Notes under the pieces: model-generated
Seen by the model: only the letters and a program-made list of their open reading frames with translations
Told to the model about the DNA's origin: nothing
Databases searched by the model: none
Source: Phoronis ovalis
Lineage: Eukaryota; Phoronida; Phoronidae
DNA length: 13,123 bases
Assembly (NCBI GenBank): GCA_028565635.1
Contig: JAOXYB010040272.1
Span: 1 to 13,123 of the forward strand
Reading direction: 5' to 3'
Made by a program: the position numbers and the translations under genes
Shown here: one piece after another, positions 1 through 10,400 of the stretch
Layout of the letters: each line of letters starts with the position of its first letter
How positions within the stretch are numbered: the stretch's first letter is position 1

Positions 1-230
1 AACGTACATGTATCATAGTGATAGTGTATGGAATGTAACGTAAATGTATCATAGTGATAGTGTATGGAATGTAACGTCCATGTATCGTAGTGATAGTATA
101 TGGAATGCCCTATGGAATGTAACGTACATGGGATATGTATCATAGTGATAGTGTATGGAATGTAACGTACATGATCATAGCGATAGTGTATGGAATGTAA
201 CGTACATGTATCATAGTGATAGTGTATGGG
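1..230. repeat. 36-bp minisatellite, about six copies
   Basis: Tandem copies start at 1, 37, 73, 121, 164 and 199. The unit begins aacgtacatg, continues tatcatagtgatag and ends tatggaatgt. Copies 1 and 2 are exactly 36 bp. Copy 3 carries an extra ccctatggaatgt-type duplication of its tail, copy 4 a 7-base insertion after the first ten bases, and copy 5 a one-base deletion. The array touches the left edge and may extend beyond it. It probably lies in an M28 intron. Confidence 0.95.
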
Positions 231-410
231 CACATAATGGGATCGGTACTTATTTTAAGAAATCATTTTATAAGATGCCGCTCATCGCCCTTCGGCTGGC
301 AACTAGTTTTATGTAAATTCTAAGTAATCCAAATGATAGTACGAATACGAGAGTTGAAAGCTATGGTCACGTGTACTTAGTGCGAAGACTCTCTCTACTG
401 TAACTCTTAC
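231..410. other. M28 intron sequence, no exon seen
   Basis: This stretch lies immediately 3' (minus strand) of the M28 exon ending at 411. I see no M28-like coding segment, splice-bounded exon or repeat in it. Confidence 0.5.
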
Positions 411-536
411 TTTTCTCCCATTCTTCGAAATCAAAGGCTACAAAGAAAACTGTATTTTCTGGTTTACAGTTTTGAGATGCCATTGTTTTTGCTGTTTGTA
501 GAAGTGCAACAACTCCGGCTCCATTATCATCGACAC
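411..536 (-). CDS. Exon: M28 peptidase DDNG and EE active-site segment
   Basis: A phase 1-1 exon of 126 bases. GVDDNGAGVVALLQ carries the Asp that bridges both zincs, and TVFFVAFDFEEWE carries the catalytic Glu and the next metal-ligand Glu. The donor was set at GAGAAAA|gtaaga. Reading through it adds only a serine/arginine-rich tail and a stop within about 15 codons, which does not fit the family. The next exon is not visible in 1-410 and must lie off the left edge. Confidence 0.9.
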
Positions 537-2189
537 CTGAAATAAACAAAATACACTGCATAAAACAAAGGTATACTCGTGTAGATTTTAGGGAATTAAC
601 CCTATAGATTATGTTTGTTAAACCTATAAATAAACATAATTCCGCGTCAGATGAAGAAAATTAACAAAGAAAAAAAGGAATTACCCCGGCCTGTAAGTGA
701 ATTAGTTAGCCAGTGAGTGAGTGAGTAAGTCAGTAAATAAGTTAGAGAGTCAGTCAGTGAGTCAGTGATAAGTCAGTCAGTGACTGCATGAGTGAGTTAG
801 TGAATCAGTTAGTTAAGTGTTTCATTAAACCCTAAGCTGTATCCCTGCTTTTTACAACGTTCTTCTTACGTAACAGACTACAATAGTCATAATTGGCGCC
901 TGAATAGTCTATTTTAGACAAGGGTTTGAGAGGGGATCTCCTCAAGTCACAAAATGGGTTCTTATACACATCAATAATCAAAATTAAAAATGTATTCAAA
1001 ATTGAAAGTATGCGTTTTCAACACACACAACGGCATCAAATATACAGAGAGCCGAAATTGCGTATACAAACAGTATTATAAGAGTAATATGTATCACTAT
1101 ATAAATATCTACCACCAGCAGAGGCATATCAGCCAAGCAGTGAAATACACCACTAGATTCACTGGTAATCATATGACAAATAATTTGTCGTTTTACGCAC
1201 AACTTCTCCAAAGTCTTCTCATGTTATTTTCAAGTACATTACAAACGATGAATAATTAAATGTCAGTTTATTTCCTTTAAAAAAAGGGAATACTATGTAA
1301 ATTTGACAAAATATAGTGTCGCTAACTTGAGCTAACGTTGTTGTAATTCAACGTGATCAACTGATACGCGTACGTTGTGCGCCCTTTTATACCTGGGCTG
1401 AGGATGGCCTAACAAATTATCTATGTCAACGCCACCTTGGGCTTTAAGCTTAACCATAACAGCAATCAATTACTACTTACCAGGCGTAGATCTAACGGTA
1501 TCGTAATGAGCACCAACACCTACTGGCAAGTCGTCTCCCTTTCCAAACTTTTTACCTTTCAATATACCTATCACATTATTTCCTTTCACCTGTAATGAAT
1601 CAATAAGACAGATACATACAATTAATGTGAATTAAAAAACAATAGATTGTCTGAATTTATCATACCAAGTGCAACATTAGAAGCCTAGAAAATTAATGAG
1701 TTGTATACAAATGTTTTATTCTCATTGAGTATCATACCGCCCTTCATCTGTATTACTATCTTCATTTGAGCTCCTGTTTTTAATTAAAAACAACATATTC
1801 TGGTGAATGATTTTCCAGAAGATAATACTGTACTGTGCTTATTCAGCCATTATTCATTTTGCATTTAAAATGTCACGATGGATACATATGCGAATACGTT
1901 TTGACCCGCAACACAACAGATATTACGCACACTCGCTTTAATTAATTGTTGCATTTAAAGCACTTTTACCAAAGGATTATGTTTTTTTTTTAAATGCGTA
2001 CTTCCGGTAAATCCGTATTAAACTGATGAACTGCAGTTTCAATGCCATAACTCTTGAATTCGTTTTCAATGAATGTTTTTGCAGCCTCCTTTTCTTGGGG
2101 ATCCGTCACGTGATGACGAGACTTGCTGAATTCTGAAAGCAGAGTGGTCTTCATCCAGTCAATATCAACATCAGCGCCCTCACTGGATC
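411..2189 (-). CDS. Peptidase family M28 zinc aminopeptidase, N-terminal half (3 exons, partial)
   Basis: Gene-level entry. Three minus-strand exons (2189-2002, 1589-1481, 536-411) join in frame into about 140 codons of an M28 family co-catalytic zinc exopeptidase. Visible active-site motifs are GAHYDTV (metal-ligand His), GVDDNGAG (bridging Asp) and FDFEEWE (catalytic Glu followed by the metal-ligand Glu). The later metal ligands (an Asp and a His) and the C-terminal part lie off the left edge. The first coding exon(s), probably with a signal peptide, should lie between 2190 and 4300 but could not be identified. The gene follows the EGF/Kazal gene on the same strand and may be independent of it. 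Substrate cannot be inferred. Confidence 0.88.
537..1480. other. M28 intron containing a simple repeat
   Basis: An intron of 944 bases between two M28 exons. It contains the GTGA/GTCA-rich stretch listed separately. The rest shows no gene. A plus-strand open frame at 990-1259 has low-complexity Tyr/His/Gln composition and no domain. Confidence 0.75.
693..820. repeat. Degenerate 4-bp (GTGA/GTCA/GTTA) simple repeat
   Basis: About 125 bases consist of imperfect tetranucleotides such as gtgagtgagtgagtaagtca and gtcagtcagtgagtcagtg, interrupted by point changes. It is intronic, and no function is suggested. Confidence 0.9.
1481..1589 (-). CDS. Exon: M28 peptidase AHYD metal-binding segment
   Basis: A 109-base exon, phase 0 to phase 1. 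It encodes VKGNNVIGILKG and then VGVGAHYDTVRSTP. NVIGI is the conserved strand before the active site, and the His in AHYD is a zinc ligand with the nearby Asp supporting catalysis. The donor is CCTG|gtaagt and the acceptor is tacag. Confidence 0.93.
1590..2001. other. M28 intron
   Basis: A phase 0 intron between the first two M28 exons seen. It is AT-rich with a polyT run near 1981-1991. No coding segment or repeat stands out. Confidence 0.75.
2002..2189 (-). CDS. Exon: M28 peptidase N-terminal helix region
   Basis: This 188-base exon is entered in phase 1 and left in phase 0. It encodes SSEGADVDIDWMKTTLLSEF, then SRHHVTDPQEKEAAKTFIE and a segment ending QFNTDLPE. The pattern of an (R)HH motif followed by an amphipathic helix and YGI is the typical N-terminal region just before the catalytic core of M28 enzymes. 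The acceptor is ctag and the donor is GGAA|gtacgc. Confidence 0.85.
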
Positions 2190-2970
2190 CTAGAATGCAA
2201 TTGCATTTACATAATATATTTATGTATTTATTTACTAACCTTTATTATAGTTGTGCATCATTTCTACTTTACTCCTTTGTCTTATGGTTATTAATCGCAT
2301 TTTCTTATCACTTCTTCTCCTAATTAAAAACGTCATCAATCCTATCCACCAACTAAACACGCGTTCTTTACGAACGTTTCAGAAAATTGCAGTAATCATG
2401 CTTCATTATATTGTTGTTTCTTTTTCATTTTTTTAAACCCTTGTATTGTTTTGCAATAAGAGTATCTCATATTAAAGATTTAGTAAACTACCTATTTTAA
2501 TCTTTTCGAATGATAGCTAATTTTAAGTACAGTTATAGTAGATATGCAAAAAATCACGCCTGATATTCCCATAACATGTATAATGAAACGATGGTCGATA
2601 AAAACAGATTAAAGCCATGCGGTAAATTTTATAGTCCTATCTCATACAGAAAATGAAAAAAAACGCACACATGCAGGTAGCTTCTAAAACAGTGCAAGTC
2701 ATCGTTTATATTCCTATTTATATTGTTGTTATGTGCTGGCCTACATAATATATTCTCAATAAAAAATCTAGATTTAAGTGAGAACACCTCAGTATTCATT
2801 AACAAATGCTTCCGTATTCGAGATATGACTTTTGGCCTAGAACTCCGTAGTATTGGATGATGTTTCTTCCATTTTTATTTAGATCTATATCATATCTAGA
2901 ATTGTTGTACATACTGTTAGTAAGTATAGGGTAGTTGGATCTTGTAAAACTGTAAAATGTTTTACTGTGT

Positions 2971-3215
2971 GTTGTATATTGTTCATTGTTAGGCGTGGTT
3001 AGGTAATTATGTAGGATTAAGCTAAGTAGGATTTTATGTTGCTCAATTGACTGTTAGGTGTGGTTAGGTCATTGTGGAGGATAAGCCACATAGGATTATA
3101 TGGTGTTCAATTGACTGTTAGGTGTGGTAGGTAATTATGTAGGGTTAGGTCACATAGGATTATATTCTTCAATGGATTGTGAGGTGGGATTATGTAAATA
3201 GGTAGGTATCATTAG
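2971..3215. repeat. Degenerate 64-67-bp tandem repeat, about 3.7 copies
   Basis: Copies begin near 2971, 3038, 3102 and 3165. Each contains a core such as ttgactgttaggtgtggtta, followed by ggtaattatgtaggat and a cacataggattatat tail. Copies 2 and 3 are the most alike, and copy 4 is partial and diverged. It lies left of the GC-richer island. Confidence 0.85.
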
Positions 3216-3317
3216 ATAGGGACAAGTTAGGCAGATCACTTTAGGAAAGCAAAGAGTTAATTTGGATACATCATTGTGTCAGGAGATTGAGAGAATACAG
3301 GTAAAGAGATACCTATG

Positions 3318-3389
3318 TCGAACTTGTATATTTTTGTATATTACTATCGTAGTATCGAACTGGTATATTTTGTATACTACTTTCGTAGT
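3318..3389. repeat. Two-copy 37-bp direct repeat
   Basis: The first copy starts at 3318 (tcgaacttgtatattt) and the second at 3355 (tcgaactggtatattt). Both run into a tactatcgtag/tactttcgtag ending. The units differ by a few substitutions and a short length change. Confidence 0.85.
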
Positions 3390-3542
3390 TTAACAGTCTC
3401 AAGAAATGAGCTTTGAAGTAGAAAGAGGTGTGTAAATTGTAAAACATAGGTAAAATAGTAAAATACTTAATAACCCCAGTGTAGTTGATACTATAGGAAC
3501 TGTTGTATTACAGGGCCGTCTTCCTTATTATGTTTTGATACA

Positions 3543-3909
3543 GAAAAACCTAGCCATAGAGTTCATCTAAACAAGGTCTTCGGTGACCTCGGTGACGTCG
3601 GAAGGTGGGTCGTGGCCAGCACCATACAAGGGACTGAGAAGGTGAAGTGAAGCCAGACCTCGGAGCGTCTCTCTTCCGGAACCACCACCAGAGTTATAAT
3701 AGTAGTATTCCTACTCTGTTGCAGGAGGCAACAAAAGTTGTTTCCGTTGCTTAATTATAATCTGTGTTATATCTGTTCATTGTCAACTGTAAATACATTA
3801 TTTAATTCATAACCTTTGTTGTCTCTTGGGAATTGACCACACCCTATTCTCACTGTAACTTCAACATTTATCTTAGTCTGTCTATCCCAGCCACAGTAAC
3901 ATCGTGACA
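3543..3909. mobile_element. Possible LTR-like or other mobile-element remnant
   Basis: Base composition changes abruptly at 3543-3690. This is a GC-richer block with tandem cggtgac motifs (cggtgacctcggtgacgtcg) inside strongly AT-rich flanks. An AT-rich stretch follows that ends catcgtgaca at 3909, a CA-ending terminus of a kind common in LTRs. No matching start, target-site duplication, primer-binding site or coding region was seen, so the call rests on composition and one terminus only. Orientation is unknown. Confidence 0.3.
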
Positions 3910-4300
3910 ATATGTAACAGTAAAATTTGATACATAACTTCATGGAGTATGCTCTATAATCATTTCAAGTAACAGTCCAGTATAATTATCTTCTTAAAAG
4001 TGGATCTATAGAGTGCAATAGCCTGTGAACAACCTGTTTATAAGTAGTTATTATTGTTCAGGGTGGGAAGGTTGTATTGTTGACTCGCAATTACTGCAAC
4101 TTATTACTTATGAATCCTGAATAGGCAATTCTGTCTCCTTTGAGCTGTGGTCACTACCTCCCAATTCCCCATGTCCTGTCACAACATATAATTCTTCAGT
4201 ATTTTGTATATACCGCAGAGCATAACTCAGAAACCTATTGTAACAACCTATAGAATTCATCCCAAAATACCACTGCAACTGTTTTAAATGAATTACTCAC

Positions 4301-4417
4301 CTCATGACTGATGTGGGTACCACTGGGACACTGAACCCACATTGCATGCTGAGATGTTTGTGTGGAGTGGCAGCATAAACCTAACTCTACACCACAGCCT
4401 CCACGACAAGTGTTAAC
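4301..4417 (-). CDS. Exon: core of C-terminal cystine-knot domain (residues 767-805)
   Basis: A phase 0-0 exon of 39 codons. VNTCRGGCG is the CxGxC-type knot ring, followed by LCCHSTQTS with the adjacent cysteine pair, and [13 protein letters not shown]. This order matches the CTCK domain of VWF, gel-forming mucins and SCO-spondin, which dimerise through it. The final CxC pair that closes the knot is missing and should be in a further exon. Reading past the strong donor GAG|gtgagt reaches an in-frame stop after about 20 codons without adding a cysteine. Confidence 0.82.
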
Positions 4418-7400
4418 CTAACATAACAAAGTCATAGCATTTTACTCAGAAACATGACATCATTTAATATCGTTTAAAAATATAACTGAGTAATCATATG
4501 TACTATCCAGTTTGTATAACGCAGTAGGAAAACAAGGTGAAAATCGTTTTTGTTTTTCAACCAAGACTTCTTTCATTATAAATCAGCTAAATGTGATAAT
4601 GCTACATAGCACTGAATCGGAATCCTTACCTGAATTGGTTGTTTAGAAGTACAGTTGGTAGAAGTCGTGATCCATTCATAATGAGGCATCACAGTGCAGT
4701 TAGATGGCTCATCCGCACCTGCAGTAAAAATTAATCTTTGTACACAACTTATTTGCTTTAATATAAGTTATAATACTTACTTCTTCCTCATTGAATTAAG
4801 ACATCTGGATAGACATTTTCACAAGTATGTTACAATTAATATGAACTGACCAATTTCACTTTTCTTATATCATACAACATTAGAACAATTATGTAATTTA
4901 ATGCATGTACTGTATTACAAAAGCATGAGCATTGGATAATAGCTTGTGTAATAATGGTATCAGCACCAAAGATATGAAATACTTGTATGTGTAAGTGTTA
5001 TTGCACTGGTATTAGCAAACTGATCAATTACTTTGAGAGAACTAAACACATTTGTAACAAAATATATGGACTTCAATTAAAATCTGGTAGAGAAGCATGC
5101 ATGAGCCAATTGGAAATTGAGAAAATTGACAATTATAACGATGTTCATGACTTAACTAGTTTTACCTTCACATGTCCCTTTGTGTAGTAAAGTGTATGTT
5201 TTATTAGCTGAACAGGCACTTAGTCTCAGCTTGCATTCATTCTGGTAATTTTTCTTTGTTTCTGTTTCTACCATCCCACAAACAACATCACTCGGTTCAT
5301 TATCACAAACCGGACAGTCACAGATAGGTATTCCTTTCTCATCTGTCTCACAGTCTTGAGTTACATGGTCACATTTCTTGGTAAAACAAGGATCTACAAA
5401 TTAATAACAAAAATCTTTATGCAGTAAATGTATTAACAGTATGAGCCACAAGGTCCCACATTTTGTGAAATATTTTTGCACTCACCATCAGAACAAGGCA
5501 ACATCTTGCAGTTAGCTGTTTCCTCCAGAGCTGGGCACTCCTGGCCTCCATTCTCTGCAGGTGATTTCTTAGAGCGCTCCCTAGTTGTACGACCTTTTCC
5601 ACATGTCACTGAGCATGCTGACCAACTTGACCATTCAAATACTTCACAGTCTAAAATCAAATATAATAAAATATTATAATTAAATATAGTAAATTAATAC
5701 AATTCATAAAACACTATTTAAAATATTTACTGTTGTATCTGTTTTGGTTATTGAAGACACAATCAACATTGTTTTGTAGCATAAAATTCTAAGGCTAGCT
5801 AGTTTGAGACATAAAAGCTAATTCTTTTATCAAATAATAATGTGACATCTGCCTAAAATAAAATGCTTCAAGAATATTATAGAAACTGTTCAAACTAATA
5901 TTCAAAAAGAGAATCCCACTATTTTAAAATACAATGTCAGTTTCTCTCTCTTTGATTCTTTTATTAAAGTCGAAGCTGAAAAAAAAGATATTACACATAT
6001 AATTATAAATAGGTTAAAAAATGTTATCACAAGATAGATACGACAGCAAAGTTTACCTTTAGGCTCCTGACAAGGACCATCATACATGATGGAGTGGTCC
6101 CATCCAGTAGAACACATAGTCTGGTTGAAAGTACATATATTTTCGTATGTGTCACCAACATTACTACAAACAGGATCTGAGGAAAAAGATGTTTACTTTA
6201 TTACTGCATTTTTTTTCATATGATATTATAAACTTACTCTTTACTGCACCTAATGAATCATGCCAGGCCTTAGCTCTAAAATTGCATTAAATCCTGATTT
6301 CAAGAACTGACATTGTCAACTTTGTGAAACATTTTATGCTTTTCACTAGAATTTAAAACAAAGTAAATTTCAAAATTATAGTATTTTTCTAATTTTCAGA
6401 CCATAATAATTTATTATTGCAATGCACTCTACTTTCATTTTAAATACCAAGATATGCTTAATTGCTTTCTAAAGTGCAGTGACAGAACTCTAAAAATGTA
6501 CTGCTTATTTCTTGTCACTTTGTATACTTGTTTTTTGTTCAAGCACCTAAACTATACCTACGCCTGCCAATATGCAATACATACATTCGGTATCCACGGA
6601 ATATTTGTGTCACCCCTAAACTATCAGTACCCCCTGTCCTATAATACCTTTAGCTGATCTCTCTTCTTCTGTGCACAAAGGACAGGTACACGCCGGTTTA
6701 CCAGTATCCTCATGAATTTTGCACTCCTTACCAGCGGTGCAATTAACATTGGCACAGGATTCTACAACCAAAACATATAATCAGCTGAAAACTAAGTGTT
6801 TTCTAACAGAGGAAGTTTTACGACCAAATTAATATTATATTCATACTGTCCACTTTAATTATAATATAATATATTTTATTTTTATAATTTTACTTCAATT
6901 CTACAAAATGTAAAAGAAAATATTTATTAGACAGTATAAACTACTACATTCTTAAAGCTTTTATTATTAAATACATGCTTACCCATGCACGCTCCCCTGT
7001 AATTGACAGTAAGAGGCAATCCTAGTTCACATGCCTTAATGATCATTTCAGCTTCTGAATCATACTCAGTAATGCCATCATTACCACATACTTCGCCTAT
7101 ATTTTCGCAAACTATACCAGTACAGTCACAGTAACATTCAGCTTGATTATTCTCATCAGCTCTACATGACCTGCCATTTGGACAGACACCTTGACTACAC
7201 ACAGCTGTAAATGTAAACATCAAATAATACTACGTAAACAATGATCAGATAGAAATTATACCTGGTGAAAAATAGTTTTAATCAGATCAGCCAAAACATA
7301 AAAAAGAGCTTTGAAAAAGAATGAGTGTAGATAGGTATCCGACCTCATATTAATAATTGCTGGAACCACACTTTTACTAGTTGAGCAATTTTAACATGTC

Positions 7401-10400
7401 AATGTGGGTGTCGTTACCTGTACATATATAGCCAGCACCAGTGTATCCGTGCGTACAGCTACATTCATAACCACCATCAACATTTATGCACTCAGCATGC
7501 TGGCTGTCACATCTGTCCTGGTTCAATGCACATTCGTTCACATCTGAAAGAAATAATTTAATGATGATGTTTAAAGTTGCAATAATTATAAAAATTGGAT
7601 TTTATTTGAATGTCAACAAGTGTCCATTTTCAAAAGCATACAGATGTAATAAAATATAAACAAAAAAAAAAGAATGTTACCTTTACACTTTCCTTCCAGC
7701 CAATCATAACCTTGTTGACACTGACAGATATATCCTCCTTGTGTATTGATACATGTTGCTTCTCCACATACTGATATACCACTGTCACATTCATTCTTAT
7801 CTGTAATTGTGAGATTCATAACACAAACAAGCAGGTAACTATAATCAATAACAAAGTGATTTGGATTATAAAGTTTTCTATAAATGCATGTAGGTCTTGT
7901 AGTTAACAATTATCTGGCTGAACTATAATTCAATCCTCTCTGTCACTGTTCTTCATCATGCAAGTCTTCTTAAAATTACATGTATGAACATGTATAGGTT
8001 AATGTTTCCTAGATTTTGTATTTTTTGGAATAAACAAATAGTTATGGCTACCTTACAAAACATAACTTGTTATTACTATACATAGAACATAATGGACGAG
8101 TAGTTTGAGATTCAGCAAACCAGATGTTGTTCCAAGGGAAGACTTCAACATCTAGATTGCTAGAGGATCTTAGCTTACCCTGACAAATGTTGTTGACCAT
8201 ATGATAACCTTCTTTGCAGCGACACTGGTAAGATCCATCAGTATTGACACAATTTGCTGCCTGAGAATCACCGCAAGGAAGAGGAACAGAAGCACATTCA
8301 TCAGCATCTAAAAAAAGGTGTACATGTAGGTAGCATTTTCTGTATTATATTATTTGGAGATTTGTGTCCATGCATTACCAAGCAAAATGATAAAACAATA
8401 GTGTTTACGTAATGTTCAGTATACAAAATTATGCATGAGTGTATTATAAGATTAAGTGCTCTCCTAAGAATGAATCTCTTTCCTGGGATCACACTTGTGG
8501 AAAGAGTGGGTGTAGGCATGTGCATATATGCTTGTATAGCTTGCCTAATGCACCCTTTGACTTTTTGGCAAACATCAGAGAACAGAGGTCTGCTTTTGCA
8601 GACAGATGCCCATTACAGTCAAAATAGTTTCCTTAAGTTTTGATGCCATGCATATCTTTATGAATCAGAATGTTCAGGATCTGGGTAGAAACATCTTGAC
8701 AATAGCAGGAAAACATTAAATTTCCAGATCAAGTTTATCTACCTTTCAAAATACCACCTAGCTATTTTAAAACCCACTCACCCTATGACCTTCATAAATC
8801 AAACTTTAAGTCATCCTGGCAATGCTTCTTTTTTCTGGCTGTAGATCTTGATAGCAAACATGGCCACCAGTCAGCCACATGGGAGGTGATTCAGGCCAAA
8901 CCCAAACCCAAACCTAACCTGTATTTCAGTCTCTACTTAATTTACCTCTTGAAATATCCTGCTCATAGTGAATTTAACGCACTTCATGTGGATCCTAATC
9001 AGCTACATTGGTTCCATTAATGACCCCAAAATCAACAGGCTTCATTGTCACTATGTGAGTAATATAAGCTTTAAATTAAAGATATCACATTCCCTAGAGA
9101 TATTCCGCTAACAGTGAATTTGATGCACTGGACGTGGACTACAGTCAGCCATATTGGTTTCAAATTATCCCAAAATCAATAGCCTTCATGTCACTATATG
9201 AACAATATACAATTTAAATTTCACATGGATATTGCATGGCCTTCTTGAGATATCCTGCTGACAGTGAATTTAATGCATTTGACATGGACACCGGTTGGCC
9301 ATATTGGTTCCATATGACCCCATAACCAATAAGCTTCAATGTCACTATGTCAGTAATATAACATTTAAATTTCAAATGGATCAGAAATTGCCAAAATTGA
9401 GGCTCAAGAATTAATTTTAAATTGGCCTTTATATGTTTTACTTTGACTAGTGGAAGCGACATCTACTGGCTGGATTGGAGTAAAGATGATGGCTGTCTTA
9501 AGATATTGGATATGGATTTTTTTTTTATGTTTGTTCCCTGTCCAGAATTGGATATGTTGCTGAAGTTAAATTGTATTTTGTATCTCCAACTGCCAGAAAG
9601 CCATTGAATGCACCATTACAGAATTATGGACGTGCGAATATGGTGAAAAATACATTCAGGCTATGGGGAAATTCCACAATTGCCATCCCGGGATCCTGTG
9701 TGATGCTAAGGACAGCTAAGAACGTTTGAATCATGCACACAGAATATCAAAGTAACAATGATGTAATGCATTCGTAGTTGTTACAAGGTACCTGTACATG
9801 TTTTTCCATCCCCTTTGTAACCTATGGTACACACACAGCTATATGATCCTACTTTGTCAAAACAGGTTGCATGTTCATGGCACAATTCTGAGTCACTGCA
9901 TTCATTGACATCAGTACAGGAGCCTTCTTGGTTCACATATCCTGGATGACATACACAGTCATAGCTGCCTTCAGTGTCCACACAATCTGCATTCAGGCAA
10001 TCAGCAGCGTTATCAGCAGAACTTGGCAGCAAGCATTCATTAATATCTACAATCATTACAATAATTATGTATTGCATAAAACTGCAAACTATTTTGCATT
10101 TGAAAAGTCTACTAATGGTAATGCATAATGCTAAAAGCTGCCAGCAGCAAATAGAAACTAAAGGATAAGTGTTGTCTATCGTGGAGACACAGTATATAGC
10201 TTCCACTACAAAGTTTTTGACATGGCAGACATTTTGGATTCAAGATGTCCACCAAATTTTCCACTATACATTTTCAACCTAAGAGCTCATCAAGCATTTA
10301 ATCAAAGTTTCGTTGAAATTGGTCCTGTATTTTCAAAGGTAACAAAGAATATTATTTTCACATGGCAACCATTTCGAATTCAAGATGTCGACAAGTTTTT

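Larger units (their letters stand above)
2190..4300. other. Unresolved interval between the cystine-knot exon and the M28 exons
   Basis: About 2.1 kb with no exon I can support. It should contain the last exon of the EGF/Kazal gene (phase 0 entry, with a CxC pair and a stop), and also either the first M28 exon(s) (phase 1 exit) or, if the two are one gene, a joining exon of phase 0 to 1. It contains tandem repeats (2971-3215 and 3318-3389) and a GC-richer island (3543-3690), so a mobile-element insertion has probably enlarged it. Confidence 0.6.

Noticed and set aside
990-1259. Overlapping plus- and minus-strand open frames in the first M28 intron
   Set aside because: Low-complexity composition in AT-rich sequence, no domain, no splice or start context.
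2600-2710. Minus-strand short frame starting MTCTVLEATCMC followed by a hydrophobic stretch, possibly an M28 signal-peptide exon
   Set aside because: The only good donor would leave a T that joins the next exon's GA to make TGA, a stop codon; no other support.
3750-3909. Minus-strand open stretch beginning CYCGWDRQTK inside the suspected mobile element, which has a CxC
   Set aside because: No acceptor in the correct phase, no resemblance to a CTCK ending, and it lies in repeat-like sequence.
1871-3909. Ten-base perfect inverted repeat tgtcacgatg / catcgtgaca as ends of a 2-kb transposon
   Set aside because: A well-supported M28 exon lies between the two, flanking bases show no target-site duplication, and ten-base inverted matches are expected by chance in a window this size.
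4104-4175. Candidate phase 0 terminal exon for the cystine-knot gene (minus strand, starts DMGNWEVVTT, stop after 23 codons)
   Set aside because: It has an AG before it, the right phase and a stop, but only one cysteine, no CxC pair, a poor pyrimidine tract, and a spacing from the previous cysteine that does not fit a CTCK domain.
8904-8928. Short caaaccc-type run resembling telomeric repeats
   Set aside because: Only about three imperfect units, too short to mean more than a simple repeat.
9422-9607. Plus-strand frame containing [13 protein letters not shown], reminiscent of an LDL-receptor YWTD-type segment
   Set aside because: Only one short resemblance, no repeat of the motif, no splice-bounded exon, and a low-complexity FFFMF run follows.
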